Origin: Stenotrophomonas sepilia
GTDB lineage: Bacteria > Pseudomonadota > Gammaproteobacteria > Xanthomonadales > Xanthomonadaceae
Direction: 5' to 3'
Length of the DNA stretch: 64,000 nucleotides
NCBI RefSeq assembly: GCF_003244875.1
Contig: NZ_LXXZ01000054.1
Span: forward strand, 1 to 64,000
The notes beneath the pieces are model-generated. The model was not told where the DNA came from and searched no databases. It worked only from the letters and a program-made list of their open reading frames with translations. The first letter of the stretch is position 1. Every line of letters starts with the position of its first letter. Below are positions 53,017 through 62,592 of the stretch, piece after piece. The position numbers were made by a program, and so were the translations under genes.

Positions 53017-54731
53017 TGCGTGGTGTCCTGGCTGTTGCCGTTTCCCTTGCCCTGTTCGCCGGCCAGGCCGTGGCCACGCCGCGCCCGGACTACGTCGGCA
53101 CCACCGAACCGTTCGCCAGCGATGCGGTGTACTTCGTGGTCACCGACCGCTTCGTCAACGGTGATCCATCCAATGACCATCGCGACCAGGGTGGCGCGCA
53201 CCGCACCTTCGACATCCCGGTGCCATGCCCGGACAAGGTGGACGGCAACATTGGCTACCTCGGCGGCGACTTCCGTGGCGTGCTCGACAATGCGCAGTAC
53301 ATCCGCAACCTGGGTTTCGGCGCGGTGTGGATCACGCCGATCATCGACAACCCCGACCAAGCTTTCACCGGCAGCAAGCCGATCAGCTGCACCAGCACGC
53401 TGACCGACCGCGGCAAGACCGGCTACCACGGCTACTGGGGCATCAACTTCTACAGACTCGATGAGCACCTGCCCAGCAGGGACCTGGACTTCGCCGGACT
53501 GACCAAGGGCCTGCACGGTGCCGGCCTGAAGGTGGTGCTGGACATCGTAGGCAACCACGGTTCGCCGGCCTGGACCATGCCGACACGGCAACCGCAGTTC
53601 GGTCAGATCTTCGACAAGGATGGAAAGTTGATCGCCGACCACCAGAACCTGCCGCCGCAGAAGCTGGACCCGAAGCACAACCCGCTGCACGCGTTCTACA
53701 ACAACATCGGTCCGGTCGACAGCAAGGACGGCTCGATCTTCGACGGCAACCTGGCCGAACTGTCCGACTTCAACCAGGACAATCCGGCGGTGATGGATTA
53801 CCTGGTCGGCGCTTACCTGCAGTGGACCGCGCAGGGCGTGGACGCATTGCGCATCGACACCATCGGTTGGCTGCCGCACCCGTGGTGGCATGAATTCGTC
53901 AAGCGCATCCGCGCCGAGCACCCGGGCATGTTCATGTTCGGCGAAGCCTTCGACTACAACGCGGCGACCATTGCCGAGCACACCTGGCCGGTCAACGCCA
54001 ATGTCAGCGTGCTCGACTTCCCGTTGCGCGGTGCTCTGGAGCAGACCTTCGGCACCGCCGGCAAGGGCTTCGAGACCCTGGCCGAGCCGCTGCACCTGAG
54101 CGGTGGCCCGTATGCCAATCCGTACGAGCTGATGAGCTTCTACGACAACCACGACATGCCGCGCCTGCAGGCCAGCGACAGTGGCTTCATCGACGCGCAC
54201 AACTGGCTGTTCACCGCGCGCGGCATTCCGGTGGTCTATTACGGCTCGGAGACCGGCTTCATGCGTGGCCGCGCCGAGCATGCAGGCAACCGTGCCTACT
54301 TCGGCCAGCCGCGTGTGGACGCTGCGCCGCAGAGCCCGATCTTCGCGCCGCTGCAGCGTATCGCCAAACTGCGTGAAGCGACCCCGGCACTGCAGCGTGG
54401 CTTGCAGGTGAACGAGCGCCTGCACGGCGACGAAGCGGTGTTCCTGCGCGTGCTGCAGCAGGAAGATCTGGCGCAGACGGCGCTGGTGCTGCTGAACAAG
54501 GGCGATGTGGCGCGCACCTTCGAGGTGGATCGCTACCTGCAGGCCGGCACGTGGCGTGACGCGCTGGATGGCGGCACGGTGAAGGTCGAGCGGCAGCTGA
54601 AGACTAACGTGCCGGCGCATGGGGTAAAGGTCTATGTGCTGGACGCCACCGTGCAGCAGCCGGCACTGCAGGCCGAACTGGACAAGGCGATGGCTGACCA
54701 GCGGGCACGGGACCAGCGCCTGGGGCGGTAG
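53016..54731 (+). CDS. Secreted GH13 alpha-amylase
   Basis: 571 aa with signal peptide (MRGVLAVAVSLALFAGQAVA). The GH13 motifs are VDALRIDTIGW (nucleophile Asp), FMFGEAFDYN (acid/base Glu) and YDNHDMPRLQ (Asp), with VVLDIVGNHGSP in the first conserved region. The N-terminal part AVYFVVTDRFVNGDPSNDHR is like cyclodextrin glucanotransferase/maltogenic amylases, so transglycosylation is possible. Located in the envelope. The TAG stop lies inside a SMAG repeat. Confidence 0.9.
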   Translation: MRGVLAVAVSLALFAGQAVATPRPDYVGTTEPFASDAVYFVVTDRFVNGDPSNDHRDQGGAHRTFDIPVPCPDKVDGNIGYLGGDFRGVLDNAQYIRNLGFGAVWITPIIDNPDQAFTGSKPISCTSTLTDRGKTGYHGYWGINFYRLDEHLPSRDLDFAGLTKGLHGAGLKVVLDIVGNHGSPAWTMPTRQPQFGQIFDKDGKLIADHQNLPPQKLDPKHNPLHAFYNNIGPVDSKDGSIFDGNLAELSDFNQDNPAVMDYLVGAYLQWTAQGVDALRIDTIGWLPHPWWHEFVKRIRAEHPGMFMFGEAFDYNAATIAEHTWPVNANVSVLDFPLRGALEQTFGTAGKGFETLAEPLHLSGGPYANPYELMSFYDNHDMPRLQASDSGFIDAHNWLFTARGIPVVYYGSETGFMRGRAEHAGNRAYFGQPRVDAAPQSPIFAPLQRIAKLREATPALQRGLQVNERLHGDEAVFLRVLQQEDLAQTALVLLNKGDVARTFEVDRYLQAGTWRDALDGGTVKVERQLKTNVPAHGVKVYVLDATVQQPALQAELDKAMADQRARDQRLGR

Positions 54732-54799
54732 TGCCGGTCGCTGGCCGGCAACTCATGAATCCATGGTCCCTTCAGGTGCCGGCCAGCGGCCGGCACTAC
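54728..54799. repeat. SMAG-type palindrome dimer that supplies the amylase stop codon
   Basis: GTAGTGCCGGTCGCTGGCCG... at 54728 and an inverted copy ending CGGCACTAC at 54799. The TAG of the first GTAG (54729-54731) is the stop of the amylase gene. Confidence 0.88.
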
Positions 54800-54852
54800 C
54801 GGGGGGACCACATCCGGCACAATAGGCACCCCTCACGCCGTGCCGCACCGCC

Positions 54853-55239
54853 ATGACCGACCTCGCCCCGCAGACCCCGATCGAAACCCTGCTGAAGGCG
54901 GCGATGGACGGGGCGGTGCCGATCCGCGCCTTCATGGAAGCCTTCGTCGCCTCCGAGGTGGTGCTGCAGACCGGCAGCCTGGTGACCCCCGACGGCAGCG
55001 GCTTCGACCCGCTGCTGTTTGACAAGCAGGGCACCCTGCACGTGGCCGTGTTTACCGACCCATCGCGGGTGGGCATCTACAGCCAGCAGGCCGAACACCA
55101 GATCCGCTGGCTGATGCTGGACGTGCTGCGTCGCGTGCCGGGTGGCTACGGCGTGGTGATCAACCCCGGCACCGCGCTGGGCTTCGAGATCTCGCCCAGC
55201 GGCGTCGGCGAGATCCTGAAGGACTTCGCCCAGGGTTGA
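54853..55239 (+). CDS. SseB-like protein
   Basis: 128 aa. Matches the SseB N-terminal domain pattern in the segment PLLFDKQGTLHVAVFTDPSR and GGYGVVINPGTALGFEISP. SseB-type proteins are small, of unknown biochemical role, sometimes linked to type III or sulfurtransferase genes. No signal peptide. Family call moderately certain. Confidence 0.6.
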   Translation: MTDLAPQTPIETLLKAAMDGAVPIRAFMEAFVASEVVLQTGSLVTPDGSGFDPLLFDKQGTLHVAVFTDPSRVGIYSQQAEHQIRWLMLDVLRRVPGGYGVVINPGTALGFEISPSGVGEILKDFAQG

Positions 55240-55246
55240 TTGTCAT

Positions 55247-55270
55247 GTAGAGCCGAGCCCATGCTCGGCT
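55247..55270. repeat. Single SMAG-type palindrome (GAGCCGAGCCCATGCTCGGCT family)
   Basis: GTAGAGCCGAGCCCATGCTC plus GGCT, eight bases after the SseB-like stop. Confidence 0.82.
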
Positions 55271-55380
55271 GCCGTTCGCGCCATGCCGGATCAGTCGAGC
55301 ACGGCCCGACCCTACAGAACGCTTCCCTTCGGGTGCAGTACGTGGTTCCTTTTGGATAACACCAGGATCGAGGCTCTGCT

Positions 55381-55698
55381 GTGGAATTGAAGGAATTACC
55401 TGTCGGCTCACCGGCACGATCACGCCATTCCCGCTCCGCACTGATCTTCCTGATCGCAGCCATCGTTGCCGCGCTGGTGTCCGTGCCCCTGCTGCGCGCG
55501 GTGGGCATGGTGCAGTGGCCGGCCTTCGCCATTGCCTGGCTGATCAACCTGGGTTCGGCCTGGTATCTGGCCCAGTGGGCACGCGAGCAGGGCCGTTCGG
55601 CGTGGGCCTACGGATTGCCGGCGGTGCTCGGTACCGTCGCCTCGATCGTGGTCTATGTGCTGTTGGCGTTGCTGGGGCCGAAGGCCGGGGCACGCTGA
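55381..55698 (+). CDS. Small integral membrane protein, hypothetical
   Basis: 105 aa from GTG at 55381. Two to three predicted helices ([55 protein letters not shown]). A purine-rich AGGATCGAGG precedes the GTG. No family recognised. Confidence 0.68.
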   Translation: MELKELPVGSPARSRHSRSALIFLIAAIVAALVSVPLLRAVGMVQWPAFAIAWLINLGSAWYLAQWAREQGRSAWAYGLPAVLGTVASIVVYVLLALLGPKAGAR

Positions 55699-55717
55699 AC
55701 CTGCGCGCCTGTCGCGG

Positions 55718-55743
55718 GTAGTTTGCCGAGCACGGCTCGGCAC
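55718..55743. repeat. Diverged SMAG-type palindrome
   Basis: GTAGTTTGCCGAGCACGGCT followed by CGGCAC, downstream of the small membrane protein. Confidence 0.6.
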
Positions 55744-55809
55744 TGGCACTAGGGTAAGACCAAGCCAAACAACAAGGGCGAGGCCAAGAGCGATCCCGCC
55801 CTGCGGCGC

Positions 55810-56841
55810 CTACCCGCGCAGCGACGATTCCCGCACCACCAGCTTCACCGGGATGCTCTGGCTCTCCACCGGCTGCCGGCCGATCAGCGTCAGCAGGCGC
55901 TCCACCAGCAGCTGGCCGGCCTGCTTGGTGTCCTGCTGCACCGTGGTCAGCGCCGGGGATACCGAAGCGGCCAGCGGGATATCGTCGAAGCCGGTCACCG
56001 CCACGTCCTGCGGTACCCGCAGCCCGGCCTCGCGCAGGGCGCGCATCGCACCGATGGCGATCAGGTCGCTGGCCGCGCAGATCGCATCGATCGGCTCGCC
56101 GCGCGCCAGCAGGGCCTGGCAGGCCTCCTGGCCGGAGGCCTCGGTGGTGATCGCATCGTGCTGCAGCGCCGGTTCGGCGGCCAGGCCGTGGTCCTGCAGG
56201 GCCGCGACATGGCCGCGGTAGCGCTCCTGGAATTCGGGGTAGTGGCTGGAGGCATGGCCAAGGAAGGCGATGCGGCGGCAGCCCTGCAGCAGCAGATGGG
56301 TGGTGATGTCATGCCCGCCCTGGAAGTTGTCGCTGCCGATCGAGACACCGGGCTGGCCGGGCAGGGCGGCGCCCCAGCGCACGAAGTGCGTGCCCTGTTC
56401 GACCAGCCGCTGCAGGCGGTCGCGCGATTCGTGGTAGTCACCGTAGCCGAGCAGGATGATGCCGTCGGCCTTGTTGCTGTCTTCGTAATCTGCCTGCCAG
56501 TCGGTGGACAGCTGCTGGAACGACACCAGCAGGTCCTGCCCGTGCAGGGCGCAGGCGCGGGTGATCGAGCCCAGCATCGAATGGAAGAACGGGTTGATCA
56601 GCGAATCGTCGTTGGTCGGGTCCTCGAAGAACAGCAGGGCCAGCGTGCCGGCATTGCGCAGGCGCAGGCTGGAGGCGTTCTTGTCGACCTTGTAGTTCAG
56701 CTCGCGGGCGATGCGCAGGATGCGCTCGCGGGTCTCGGCGTTGACCATCGGGCTACCACGCAGGGCCCGCGACACGGTCGGCTGGGAGACCCCGGCCAGG
56801 TGGGCGATGTCGAGGGAGGTGGCTTTGCCTTTGATCGTCAT
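55810..56841 (-). CDS. LacI-family transcriptional regulator
   Basis: 343 aa. The N-terminal HTH and hinge are typical: [20 protein letters not shown] and [20 protein letters not shown]. The C-terminal periplasmic-binding-protein-like domain has [20 protein letters not shown] and [17 protein letters not shown]. It is the only regulator near the alpha-glucan genes and is the natural candidate for the three identical 14-bp operators, though no such site is seen at its own promoter. The ligand is not known; a maltooligosaccharide or glucose signal is expected. Confidence 0.9.
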   Translation of the reverse strand: MTIKGKATSLDIAHLAGVSQPTVSRALRGSPMVNAETRERILRIARELNYKVDKNASSLRLRNAGTLALLFFEDPTNDDSLINPFFHSMLGSITRACALHGQDLLVSFQQLSTDWQADYEDSNKADGIILLGYGDYHESRDRLQRLVEQGTHFVRWGAALPGQPGVSIGSDNFQGGHDITTHLLLQGCRRIAFLGHASSHYPEFQERYRGHVAALQDHGLAAEPALQHDAITTEASGQEACQALLARGEPIDAICAASDLIAIGAMRALREAGLRVPQDVAVTGFDDIPLAASVSPALTTVQQDTKQAGQLLVERLLTLIGRQPVESQSIPVKLVVRESSLRG

Positions 56842-57132
56842 GGGCGGGCGGAGCGGGCAGGTGGAAGGTGCCCGGGCATGATGCCATGCGCAGACGCGAA
56901 TGCCTCTCTGGACGTCGGTCGGGGCGAAGGTAAGTCATTGCCGGACAAGGAAATCAGCCTGATCCTTCGGTGCGGTCGGGGTCTCCTGACCGGGCGGACG
57001 GCGGCGGCAATGGTAAGATGCGTCGTTCTCGCATTCCCCAAAATTTCACCAGGGGCGGCCCAGCGTACTGCACCCCGCCCGGGGCTGTGCTATCACTGGC
57101 GGTCTGCCCCTGGACAACGGACGAAGGTACCT

Positions 57133-57705
57133 ATGGCGCGCGGCATCAACAAAGTCATCCTGGTCGGCAATCTCGGCAACGACCCGGACGTGAAGTACAC
57201 CCAGGGCGGCATGGCGATCACCCGCATCAGCCTGGCCACCACCAGCGTCCGCAAGGACAAGGATGGCAACCAGCAGGAGCGCACCGAATGGCACCGCGTG
57301 GTGTTCTTCGGCAAGCTCGGCGAGATCGCCGGCGAGTACCTGCGCAAGGGCAGCTCGGTCTACGTCGAAGGCAGCCTGCGTTACGACAAGTACACCGGCC
57401 AGGACGGCGTGGAGAAGTACTCCACCGATATCATCGCTGATGAAATGCAGATGCTGGGCGGCCGCGGTGAAGGCGGCGGCGGTGGTGGCGGCAACTACGG
57501 CGGCGATCGTCCGCAGCGCCAGCAGGCGCCGCGCCAGGAGTACGGCGGCGGTGGCGGCGGCCAGCGTGGTGGCCAGGGCGGTGGCTATGGCAACCAGGGC
57601 GGCAACCAGGGCGGCGGCTACGGCAACCAGGGTGGCAACCAGCGTCCGCAGCCGCAGCAGGCGCCGCCGATGGACGACTTCGCTGACGACGATATTCCGT
57701 TCTAG
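57133..57705 (+). CDS. ssb: Single-stranded DNA-binding protein
   Basis: 190 aa. OB-fold with [40 protein letters not shown] and [19 protein letters not shown]. The long Gly/Gln/Asn/Arg-rich linker ends in the acidic tip [11 protein letters not shown] that binds partner proteins. Start at 57133. It lies directly left of a genomic island. Confidence 0.96.
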   Translation: MARGINKVILVGNLGNDPDVKYTQGGMAITRISLATTSVRKDKDGNQQERTEWHRVVFFGKLGEIAGEYLRKGSSVYVEGSLRYDKYTGQDGVEKYSTDIIADEMQMLGGRGEGGGGGGGNYGGDRPQRQQAPRQEYGGGGGGQRGGQGGGYGNQGGNQGGGYGNQGGNQRPQPQQAPPMDDFADDDIPF

Positions 57706-57745
57706 CGAATACTAGATCAATAGTGGTGATATAGCTTCGAGGAAG

Positions 57746-57773
57746 GCCCTGTTTTTACAGGGCTTTTCTTTTT
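57746..57773 (+). terminator. Terminator of ssb
   Basis: Stem GCCCTGT-tttt-ACAGGGC (57746-57763) followed by TTTTCTTTTTT. It marks the last chromosomal feature before the island. Confidence 0.88.
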
Positions 57774-57844
57774 TCTACGCTGACTTGCGTAGTCGAAAAT
57801 TTCATATACAGTTGTACATATGCAAAAACAGTAGAAGAAGAGTG

Positions 57845-59170
57845 ATGGCCATGCTGTCAGTTCATGTGCTTGGCGAAGGAGAACGAGTTCCAATGCTCCA
57901 CGACGAGCAGGGCGTGCCTTTGTTCTACCCGACCCTGTTCGCTACTTCCCAGCTTCGGAATGCCGGGGCAGCCGTCAACACGATCCGAAACAAGCTTGCC
58001 GACATCGTTGTACTTCTGCGCTGGGAGCAGGCCAATGGCCGAGACCTGATCACCGAGTTCCGCAGCGGGCGCCTTCTCACAGTTTCAGACATAGTGTCGC
58101 TTCGAGATTTCGCCAAGCTCGACATGCGGGAGTTGAGTTCAGTTGGAGAAGGTGACAAGAAACGAAGCGTCGTCATCGATTTTCTCGAGGCGCGAGTTGC
58201 CTCAAATCAGGTGCTGGCCACCATTGGTGGGCAACAGCATTTCAACCGTATCAGCACGTTTGCCGACTATCTGGAATTTACGGCTTCGGTCGTTACACAG
58301 CACCAGAACTCGTCTCGAACCGCTCAAGAAATTGCGCGGATGGCCAGAACCATTCGCAAGCACCGACCGCGCGGGTTGGCAAAACAGAGGGATGACGATT
58401 TGGATCTGCGCTCGCCACCCTCCGAGTTGGTCGAGCGATTCATGGCGATAGGCACTGAGGGTGATCCGCGCAATCCGTTCCGGCATCCGGAAGTCCAGCT
58501 CCGCAATGCCATCATCTTCGGGCTGCTAAGACACACCGGAATGCGACGAGGAGAGCTATTGAGCTTGCGACTCGACCAGTTCGACTTGGGCCATGAGCCG
58601 CACGTCTGGGTTCGGCGCAATCAGGATGATAAGCATGACCCGCGACCCTATCAGCCGGTAACGAAGACCAAGGAGCGGCCATTACCGATACCTGAGGCGC
58701 TCGCCAATCAGATCGACCGTTACATGCTGAATGTCCGTTCCAGGATCGGCCCCGCCAGAAGGCATCCGTATCTACTTGTCTCGCACAGGAAGGGCGATAC
58801 ATGGGGCAAGCCACTCTCCACCTCAGCTCTGAGTAGCCAGATCTTTTCGCGGATGCGCGCGGTGGACCCCGCCTTTGAGGCGATCCATCCCCACGCCTTT
58901 CGACACCATTTCAATTACGAGCTTTCCGTCAGCATTGACAAGCACAACGCCAAGATCCGGTCGGGTGAAGATGCTGAGGCATTGCCGTTCAGCGAGGCTA
59001 GGGAGCTGGATGTTCGTGCTTTCCTGAACGGTCATCGCAGCAAGGCATCGGGAGCGACGTACAACCGGCGTCACATTCGTGAAGCCAGCGACAAGGCTGC
59101 TCGTCAGGTGCAGGCCGCTCATCCCAAGCGTAGCGATAACTCCAAGGGGGGCGGTGGTGATTCGCGCTAA
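57845..59170 (+). CDS. Tyrosine recombinase, first of a trio (GinA-like)
   Basis: 441 aa site-specific recombinase. The catalytic residues are readable in order: Arg in RHTGMRRGELLSLR, Lys in TKTKERPLPIP, HxxR in HPHAFRHHFNYEL, His in FLNGHRSKAS and Tyr in GATYNRRHI. The N-terminal part is a SAM-like DNA-binding region. The start ATG is 57845, with another ATG two codons later. It overlaps the next recombinase by 14 bases. Probably cooperates with the next two recombinases in excision and integration of the island. Confidence 0.87.
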   Translation: MAMLSVHVLGEGERVPMLHDEQGVPLFYPTLFATSQLRNAGAAVNTIRNKLADIVVLLRWEQANGRDLITEFRSGRLLTVSDIVSLRDFAKLDMRELSSVGEGDKKRSVVIDFLEARVASNQVLATIGGQQHFNRISTFADYLEFTASVVTQHQNSSRTAQEIARMARTIRKHRPRGLAKQRDDDLDLRSPPSELVERFMAIGTEGDPRNPFRHPEVQLRNAIIFGLLRHTGMRRGELLSLRLDQFDLGHEPHVWVRRNQDDKHDPRPYQPVTKTKERPLPIPEALANQIDRYMLNVRSRIGPARRHPYLLVSHRKGDTWGKPLSTSALSSQIFSRMRAVDPAFEAIHPHAFRHHFNYELSVSIDKHNAKIRSGEDAEALPFSEARELDVRAFLNGHRSKASGATYNRRHIREASDKAARQVQAAHPKRSDNSKGGGGDSR

Positions 59171-60737
59171 TCCAAAGCAGGTCGATGTCGAGGGAAAGTC
59201 GACCGCTCAGACAGTGTCTAAGGATGGTTATCCCTTCAAGCCTTCGGATAAACATTGGCAATTAAACAAGGACGTGCAGATTTCACTAGCGCTGCCGGGG
59301 GTGGTTGAAGCTAGAACCGAGGCTGGCTTTCGCGCCACGCTGTTGCGCTATGCGGAAGAGGCATCCGCTCGTCATGCGCGAAATATGGAGACGCGTTTCA
59401 AGCGATACCTGCGGGATACAGGAGCGTCGCGGGTGACCGTGGTTGACCTCATCAACTGGCGCGCCAGCCTTGCGGCAGACGAGCAATATCAGTTAGGCGG
59501 CCTGAAGGGCTTTCTGCTTGCCTGGCATGACTACGGATTTGACGGCGTCACTAGCGAAGTCGTTGATCTCCTCCAAAGCTGGCGAATAAAGGGGAATGAA
59601 AAGGGGGCGGCCGTTGCCAGTGGTTGCCCCGAGAATGGGCCCTACACCGACCTCGAGATGGCTGCGCTCCTGGATTGGGCGAACCTCGCGGTAGCACGAA
59701 AGGACATTGCATTCGAGGACTACGCATATCTGCTCACCTTGGCGATGACCGCGCGCCGTCCCGTCCAGATCGCTGCTCTCAGGGGGCGGGATCTCGTTCG
59801 TGAAACAGGTGAAGGCGCGCCCATGTTTAGGCTCAACATTCCGCGAGCCAAGCAACGTGGCATCGCTTTTCGAGGTGCCTACCGGTCTCTTGCCATCCTT
59901 GAAGACCTATATCTGGTGCTTCGGCAGCAGCATCGACAGTCCGTCGCCGCAGTTCTCGAGGCGATTGGGGGGGCGGTTGATCCTGCCTTGGTAGGTGAGG
60001 TGCCGATCTTTCTCAATCGCAAGAAGCTTGAGGATGTTGGAAATTTAGACGAGCTCACCGACTATCTGATGGGTGGCGCGCCAGATCAACTGCATTCAAA
60101 AATTGACTCGCTCGATTCCGCTCTACAGCGTTGCGCGAAGGCGTCGACTGCGCACTCGGAGCGTACTGGTGAGTTTATTCGTTTTTCCGCACTGCGATTC
60201 CGACACACGCGAGGCACGAAGCTTCGCCGAGAGGGATTCGGTGCAGTCATCATCGCCGAGTTGCTGGATCATTCCGACACCCAGAACGTCCATGTGTACA
60301 CGGAGAACACCGCTCAAGAGGCGGTAGTCATCAATGAGCTAGTGGGTGCTCGACTCGCTCCCTTCGCGCAAGCCTGCCTCGGCAAGCTTGTCCACTCTGA
60401 ACGTAAGGCAGTTCGCGGTGACGATCCGCGGAGCCGTGTGCCGAATGATCGTCAACACGCGGTGGGGACCTGCGGTAACTATGGATTCTGCGCTAGCGGC
60501 TACCGAGCCTGCTACACATGCTTTCACTTCCAGCCGTGGGTCGACGGGCCGCATGAAGAGGTGCTGGTGGACCTATATGCCGAGAAGGAGCGCACCCGGG
60601 AGGCAGGCTGTTCCAACGTCATTGTTAATGCTAATGACCAACTGATCCTTGCTGTCGAGCACTGTGTTTCGATGTGCAAGGATGCGAGGGCTCAGATGCT
60701 CGACGCGAATCTGTTGGAGGCGGGCACCCATGGGTGA
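59157..60737 (+). CDS. Tyrosine recombinase, second of the trio (GinB-like), with Cys-rich C terminus
   Basis: 526 aa. The recombinase core shows the first Arg in LAMTARRPVQIAALRG, then FRFSAL-type RFRHTRGTKLRRE, and LLDHSDTQNVHVYTEN with His and the likely Tyr nucleophile. The C-terminal 120 residues contain a Cys cluster, GTCGNYGFCASGYRACYTCF and EHCVSMCKD, which may bind zinc. The GTG at 59157 is chosen because AAGGGGG lies just upstream. The gene overlaps ginA by 14 bases and ginC by 8. Confidence 0.83.
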   Translation: MIRANPKQVDVEGKSTAQTVSKDGYPFKPSDKHWQLNKDVQISLALPGVVEARTEAGFRATLLRYAEEASARHARNMETRFKRYLRDTGASRVTVVDLINWRASLAADEQYQLGGLKGFLLAWHDYGFDGVTSEVVDLLQSWRIKGNEKGAAVASGCPENGPYTDLEMAALLDWANLAVARKDIAFEDYAYLLTLAMTARRPVQIAALRGRDLVRETGEGAPMFRLNIPRAKQRGIAFRGAYRSLAILEDLYLVLRQQHRQSVAAVLEAIGGAVDPALVGEVPIFLNRKKLEDVGNLDELTDYLMGGAPDQLHSKIDSLDSALQRCAKASTAHSERTGEFIRFSALRFRHTRGTKLRREGFGAVIIAELLDHSDTQNVHVYTENTAQEAVVINELVGARLAPFAQACLGKLVHSERKAVRGDDPRSRVPNDRQHAVGTCGNYGFCASGYRACYTCFHFQPWVDGPHEEVLVDLYAEKERTREAGCSNVIVNANDQLILAVEHCVSMCKDARAQMLDANLLEAGTHG

Positions 60738-62586
60738 TGTCGTCCAGTTCGTTCCCCGCGCTGAGCGTGAAGCCAGCGGAAACCTTGCCGACTTCATACG
60801 CTTGGCAAAAGAGGGTCTGACTGCCTTCGCGAATGGTGGCGCTTGGGATCGCGACAAGTGGCAGCAAAACGAGACCATAGTCGTCTTCGCAACGAAAACA
60901 GCACCTCTGAACTCATACTCTTTCACGCCCTTCGTCGAACCATTCATGCAGTTCGCAAAGGCATACATTCGATACAGATATAGCCACAGGCCAGTCAAGA
61001 GCTTGGCAATGATGCTCCAAGCACTTCGCTGCGTGGAGGCAGGATTGCTGGCGGCTTGCGGCCGAGGAGATGTCGGACTCCTGAGTGGTGCGGTAATGGA
61101 CGTTTGCGCCAACAAGTGCAAGGAGTTCTACTCCAGCGAGGACGTGCACCACAAGACCGGGCTCCAACTTCAAGCTGTATTCGACTTCTTACGTGAGAAC
61201 AGCCTTGTCCCGTCGTTGCCGGCTTGGAAGTCTCCTTTCAAGAAGCCGGTGATCCTGACCGAGGATCTCGGCGAAGCGGGACAGGCCCATCGCATGAAAA
61301 AGCTTCCCACCAATGAGGCAATGCTCGCAGTTGCTGACGTGTTTGCCCTGGCCGACGATCGGGAGAGTCAGTTTTACTCATCAATCTTCATCCTGCTTAT
61401 GGCCGCGCCAGGCCGCGTCTCCGAAGTGCTGAAGCTTCCTATTGACTGCATCCAGTGGGAGGAAGATGACGACGGTAATCTTCAGATGTTCCTGCGTTGG
61501 AATGCGGCCAAGGGCAAAGGAGCGACGAAGAAGTGGGTCGTGCCTGTCATGCATGACGTCGTGAAAGAGGCCGTCCGGCGCCTGATCGAAATCGGTGCTC
61601 CTGCACGTGAGTTAGTCAGGGCGGCGTTCGAAGGCTCCACGTCTTCGTCTGAAGATGTCGGCACGTCCAATCTCATCAAAGAATTTGGCGGCTTCTACTG
61701 GCCCTTCCTTGATGAGAAGAGGGTGCTGACGACCTGGAGTGCTCTGTGCCTGCATCGAGAGAATGAATTCAGTCGCGAGAAGGAAATTAGGCCAGACTCA
61801 TGGCGGATTCCAAGCGCTAACGAGGTGAATAAGCGCTTGGGCGCTGGCAGCGGCCACGGCGAATCTCTTTTTGACCGTATGGGCCTGCGGAATTTGGATG
61901 GCACGCGCATCACGTTGACATCGCACCAGCTCCGTCATTGGCTCAGCACGATGTCAGAACGGGCGGGCATGGACGATTACAGCCTGGCGCGCTGGGCCGG
62001 TCGCGCAAAGGTTTCCGACAACCGTCATTACGACCATCGCTCGCCGGAGGAACGCCTAGAGGCTGCCCGTGGGCTGCTTCCGATGCAGCCTGCCCCATTG
62101 CTCGAACGCATCAAGCAGCGTCAACCGGTGACGTATCAGGAACTTGGGACTGATCGGCTGGGAACGGCCAAAGCCACGCTCTATGGCATGTGCGTGCACG
62201 ACTACGCCATGGCACCGTGCCAGAAACAGCGCGAATGCATGACCTGCAAGGAGCATGCTTGCATCAAGGGTGATCACGTTGCGCTAGACCGGATTCGCCT
62301 CTTGGAGGCGCAGACGGAAAAACTGCTCCAGCAGGCCATGAAAGCTCATGAGGATGGCGACTTTGGTGCCGACCGCTGGGTGGACAATCACAAGTGGAAG
62401 CTCGCGCACGTCAAGGCAATGAGGATGGCATTGGAGCATCCCAATGTTCTGGAGGGAGCGGTCCTCAGGATTCCGGATGGGCACGATCCTTCTCCGGTTC
62501 GCCGTGCTCTCATGGATCTTGGCGTTGTCGAAGTGCCCTCCATGGATGCGCTTGGTCCGAAAATGATTGCCTTGGCTCTTACCTGA
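60730..62586 (+). CDS. Tyrosine recombinase, third of the trio (GinC-like), with Cys/His motif
   Basis: 618 aa, the largest. Catalytic elements: Arg in MAAPGRVSEVLKLP, Lys near KGKGATKKWVVPV, HxxRH in TSHQLRHWLSTM, and WAGRAKVSDNRHYDHRSP with the Tyr. Behind the core is a Cys/His-rich stretch CVHDYAMAPCQKQRECMTCK followed by EHACIKGDH, likely a zinc finger, then a C-terminal helical part. Starts with ATG at 60730, overlapping ginB by 8 bases, with a GGAGG ribosome-binding site inside ginB. Confidence 0.83.
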   Translation: MGDVVQFVPRAEREASGNLADFIRLAKEGLTAFANGGAWDRDKWQQNETIVVFATKTAPLNSYSFTPFVEPFMQFAKAYIRYRYSHRPVKSLAMMLQALRCVEAGLLAACGRGDVGLLSGAVMDVCANKCKEFYSSEDVHHKTGLQLQAVFDFLRENSLVPSLPAWKSPFKKPVILTEDLGEAGQAHRMKKLPTNEAMLAVADVFALADDRESQFYSSIFILLMAAPGRVSEVLKLPIDCIQWEEDDDGNLQMFLRWNAAKGKGATKKWVVPVMHDVVKEAVRRLIEIGAPARELVRAAFEGSTSSSEDVGTSNLIKEFGGFYWPFLDEKRVLTTWSALCLHRENEFSREKEIRPDSWRIPSANEVNKRLGAGSGHGESLFDRMGLRNLDGTRITLTSHQLRHWLSTMSERAGMDDYSLARWAGRAKVSDNRHYDHRSPEERLEAARGLLPMQPAPLLERIKQRQPVTYQELGTDRLGTAKATLYGMCVHDYAMAPCQKQRECMTCKEHACIKGDHVALDRIRLLEAQTEKLLQQAMKAHEDGDFGADRWVDNHKWKLAHVKAMRMALEHPNVLEGAVLRIPDGHDPSPVRRALMDLGVVEVPSMDALGPKMIALALT

Positions 62587-62592
62587 CCCGCC

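Noticed and set aside
57845-62586. Classical Tn554 transposon
   Set aside because: Three large recombinases plus a small gene fit the GInt-like arrangement better than Tn554, where the trio is tnpA, tnpB and a small tnpC. No antibiotic-resistance gene is seen.
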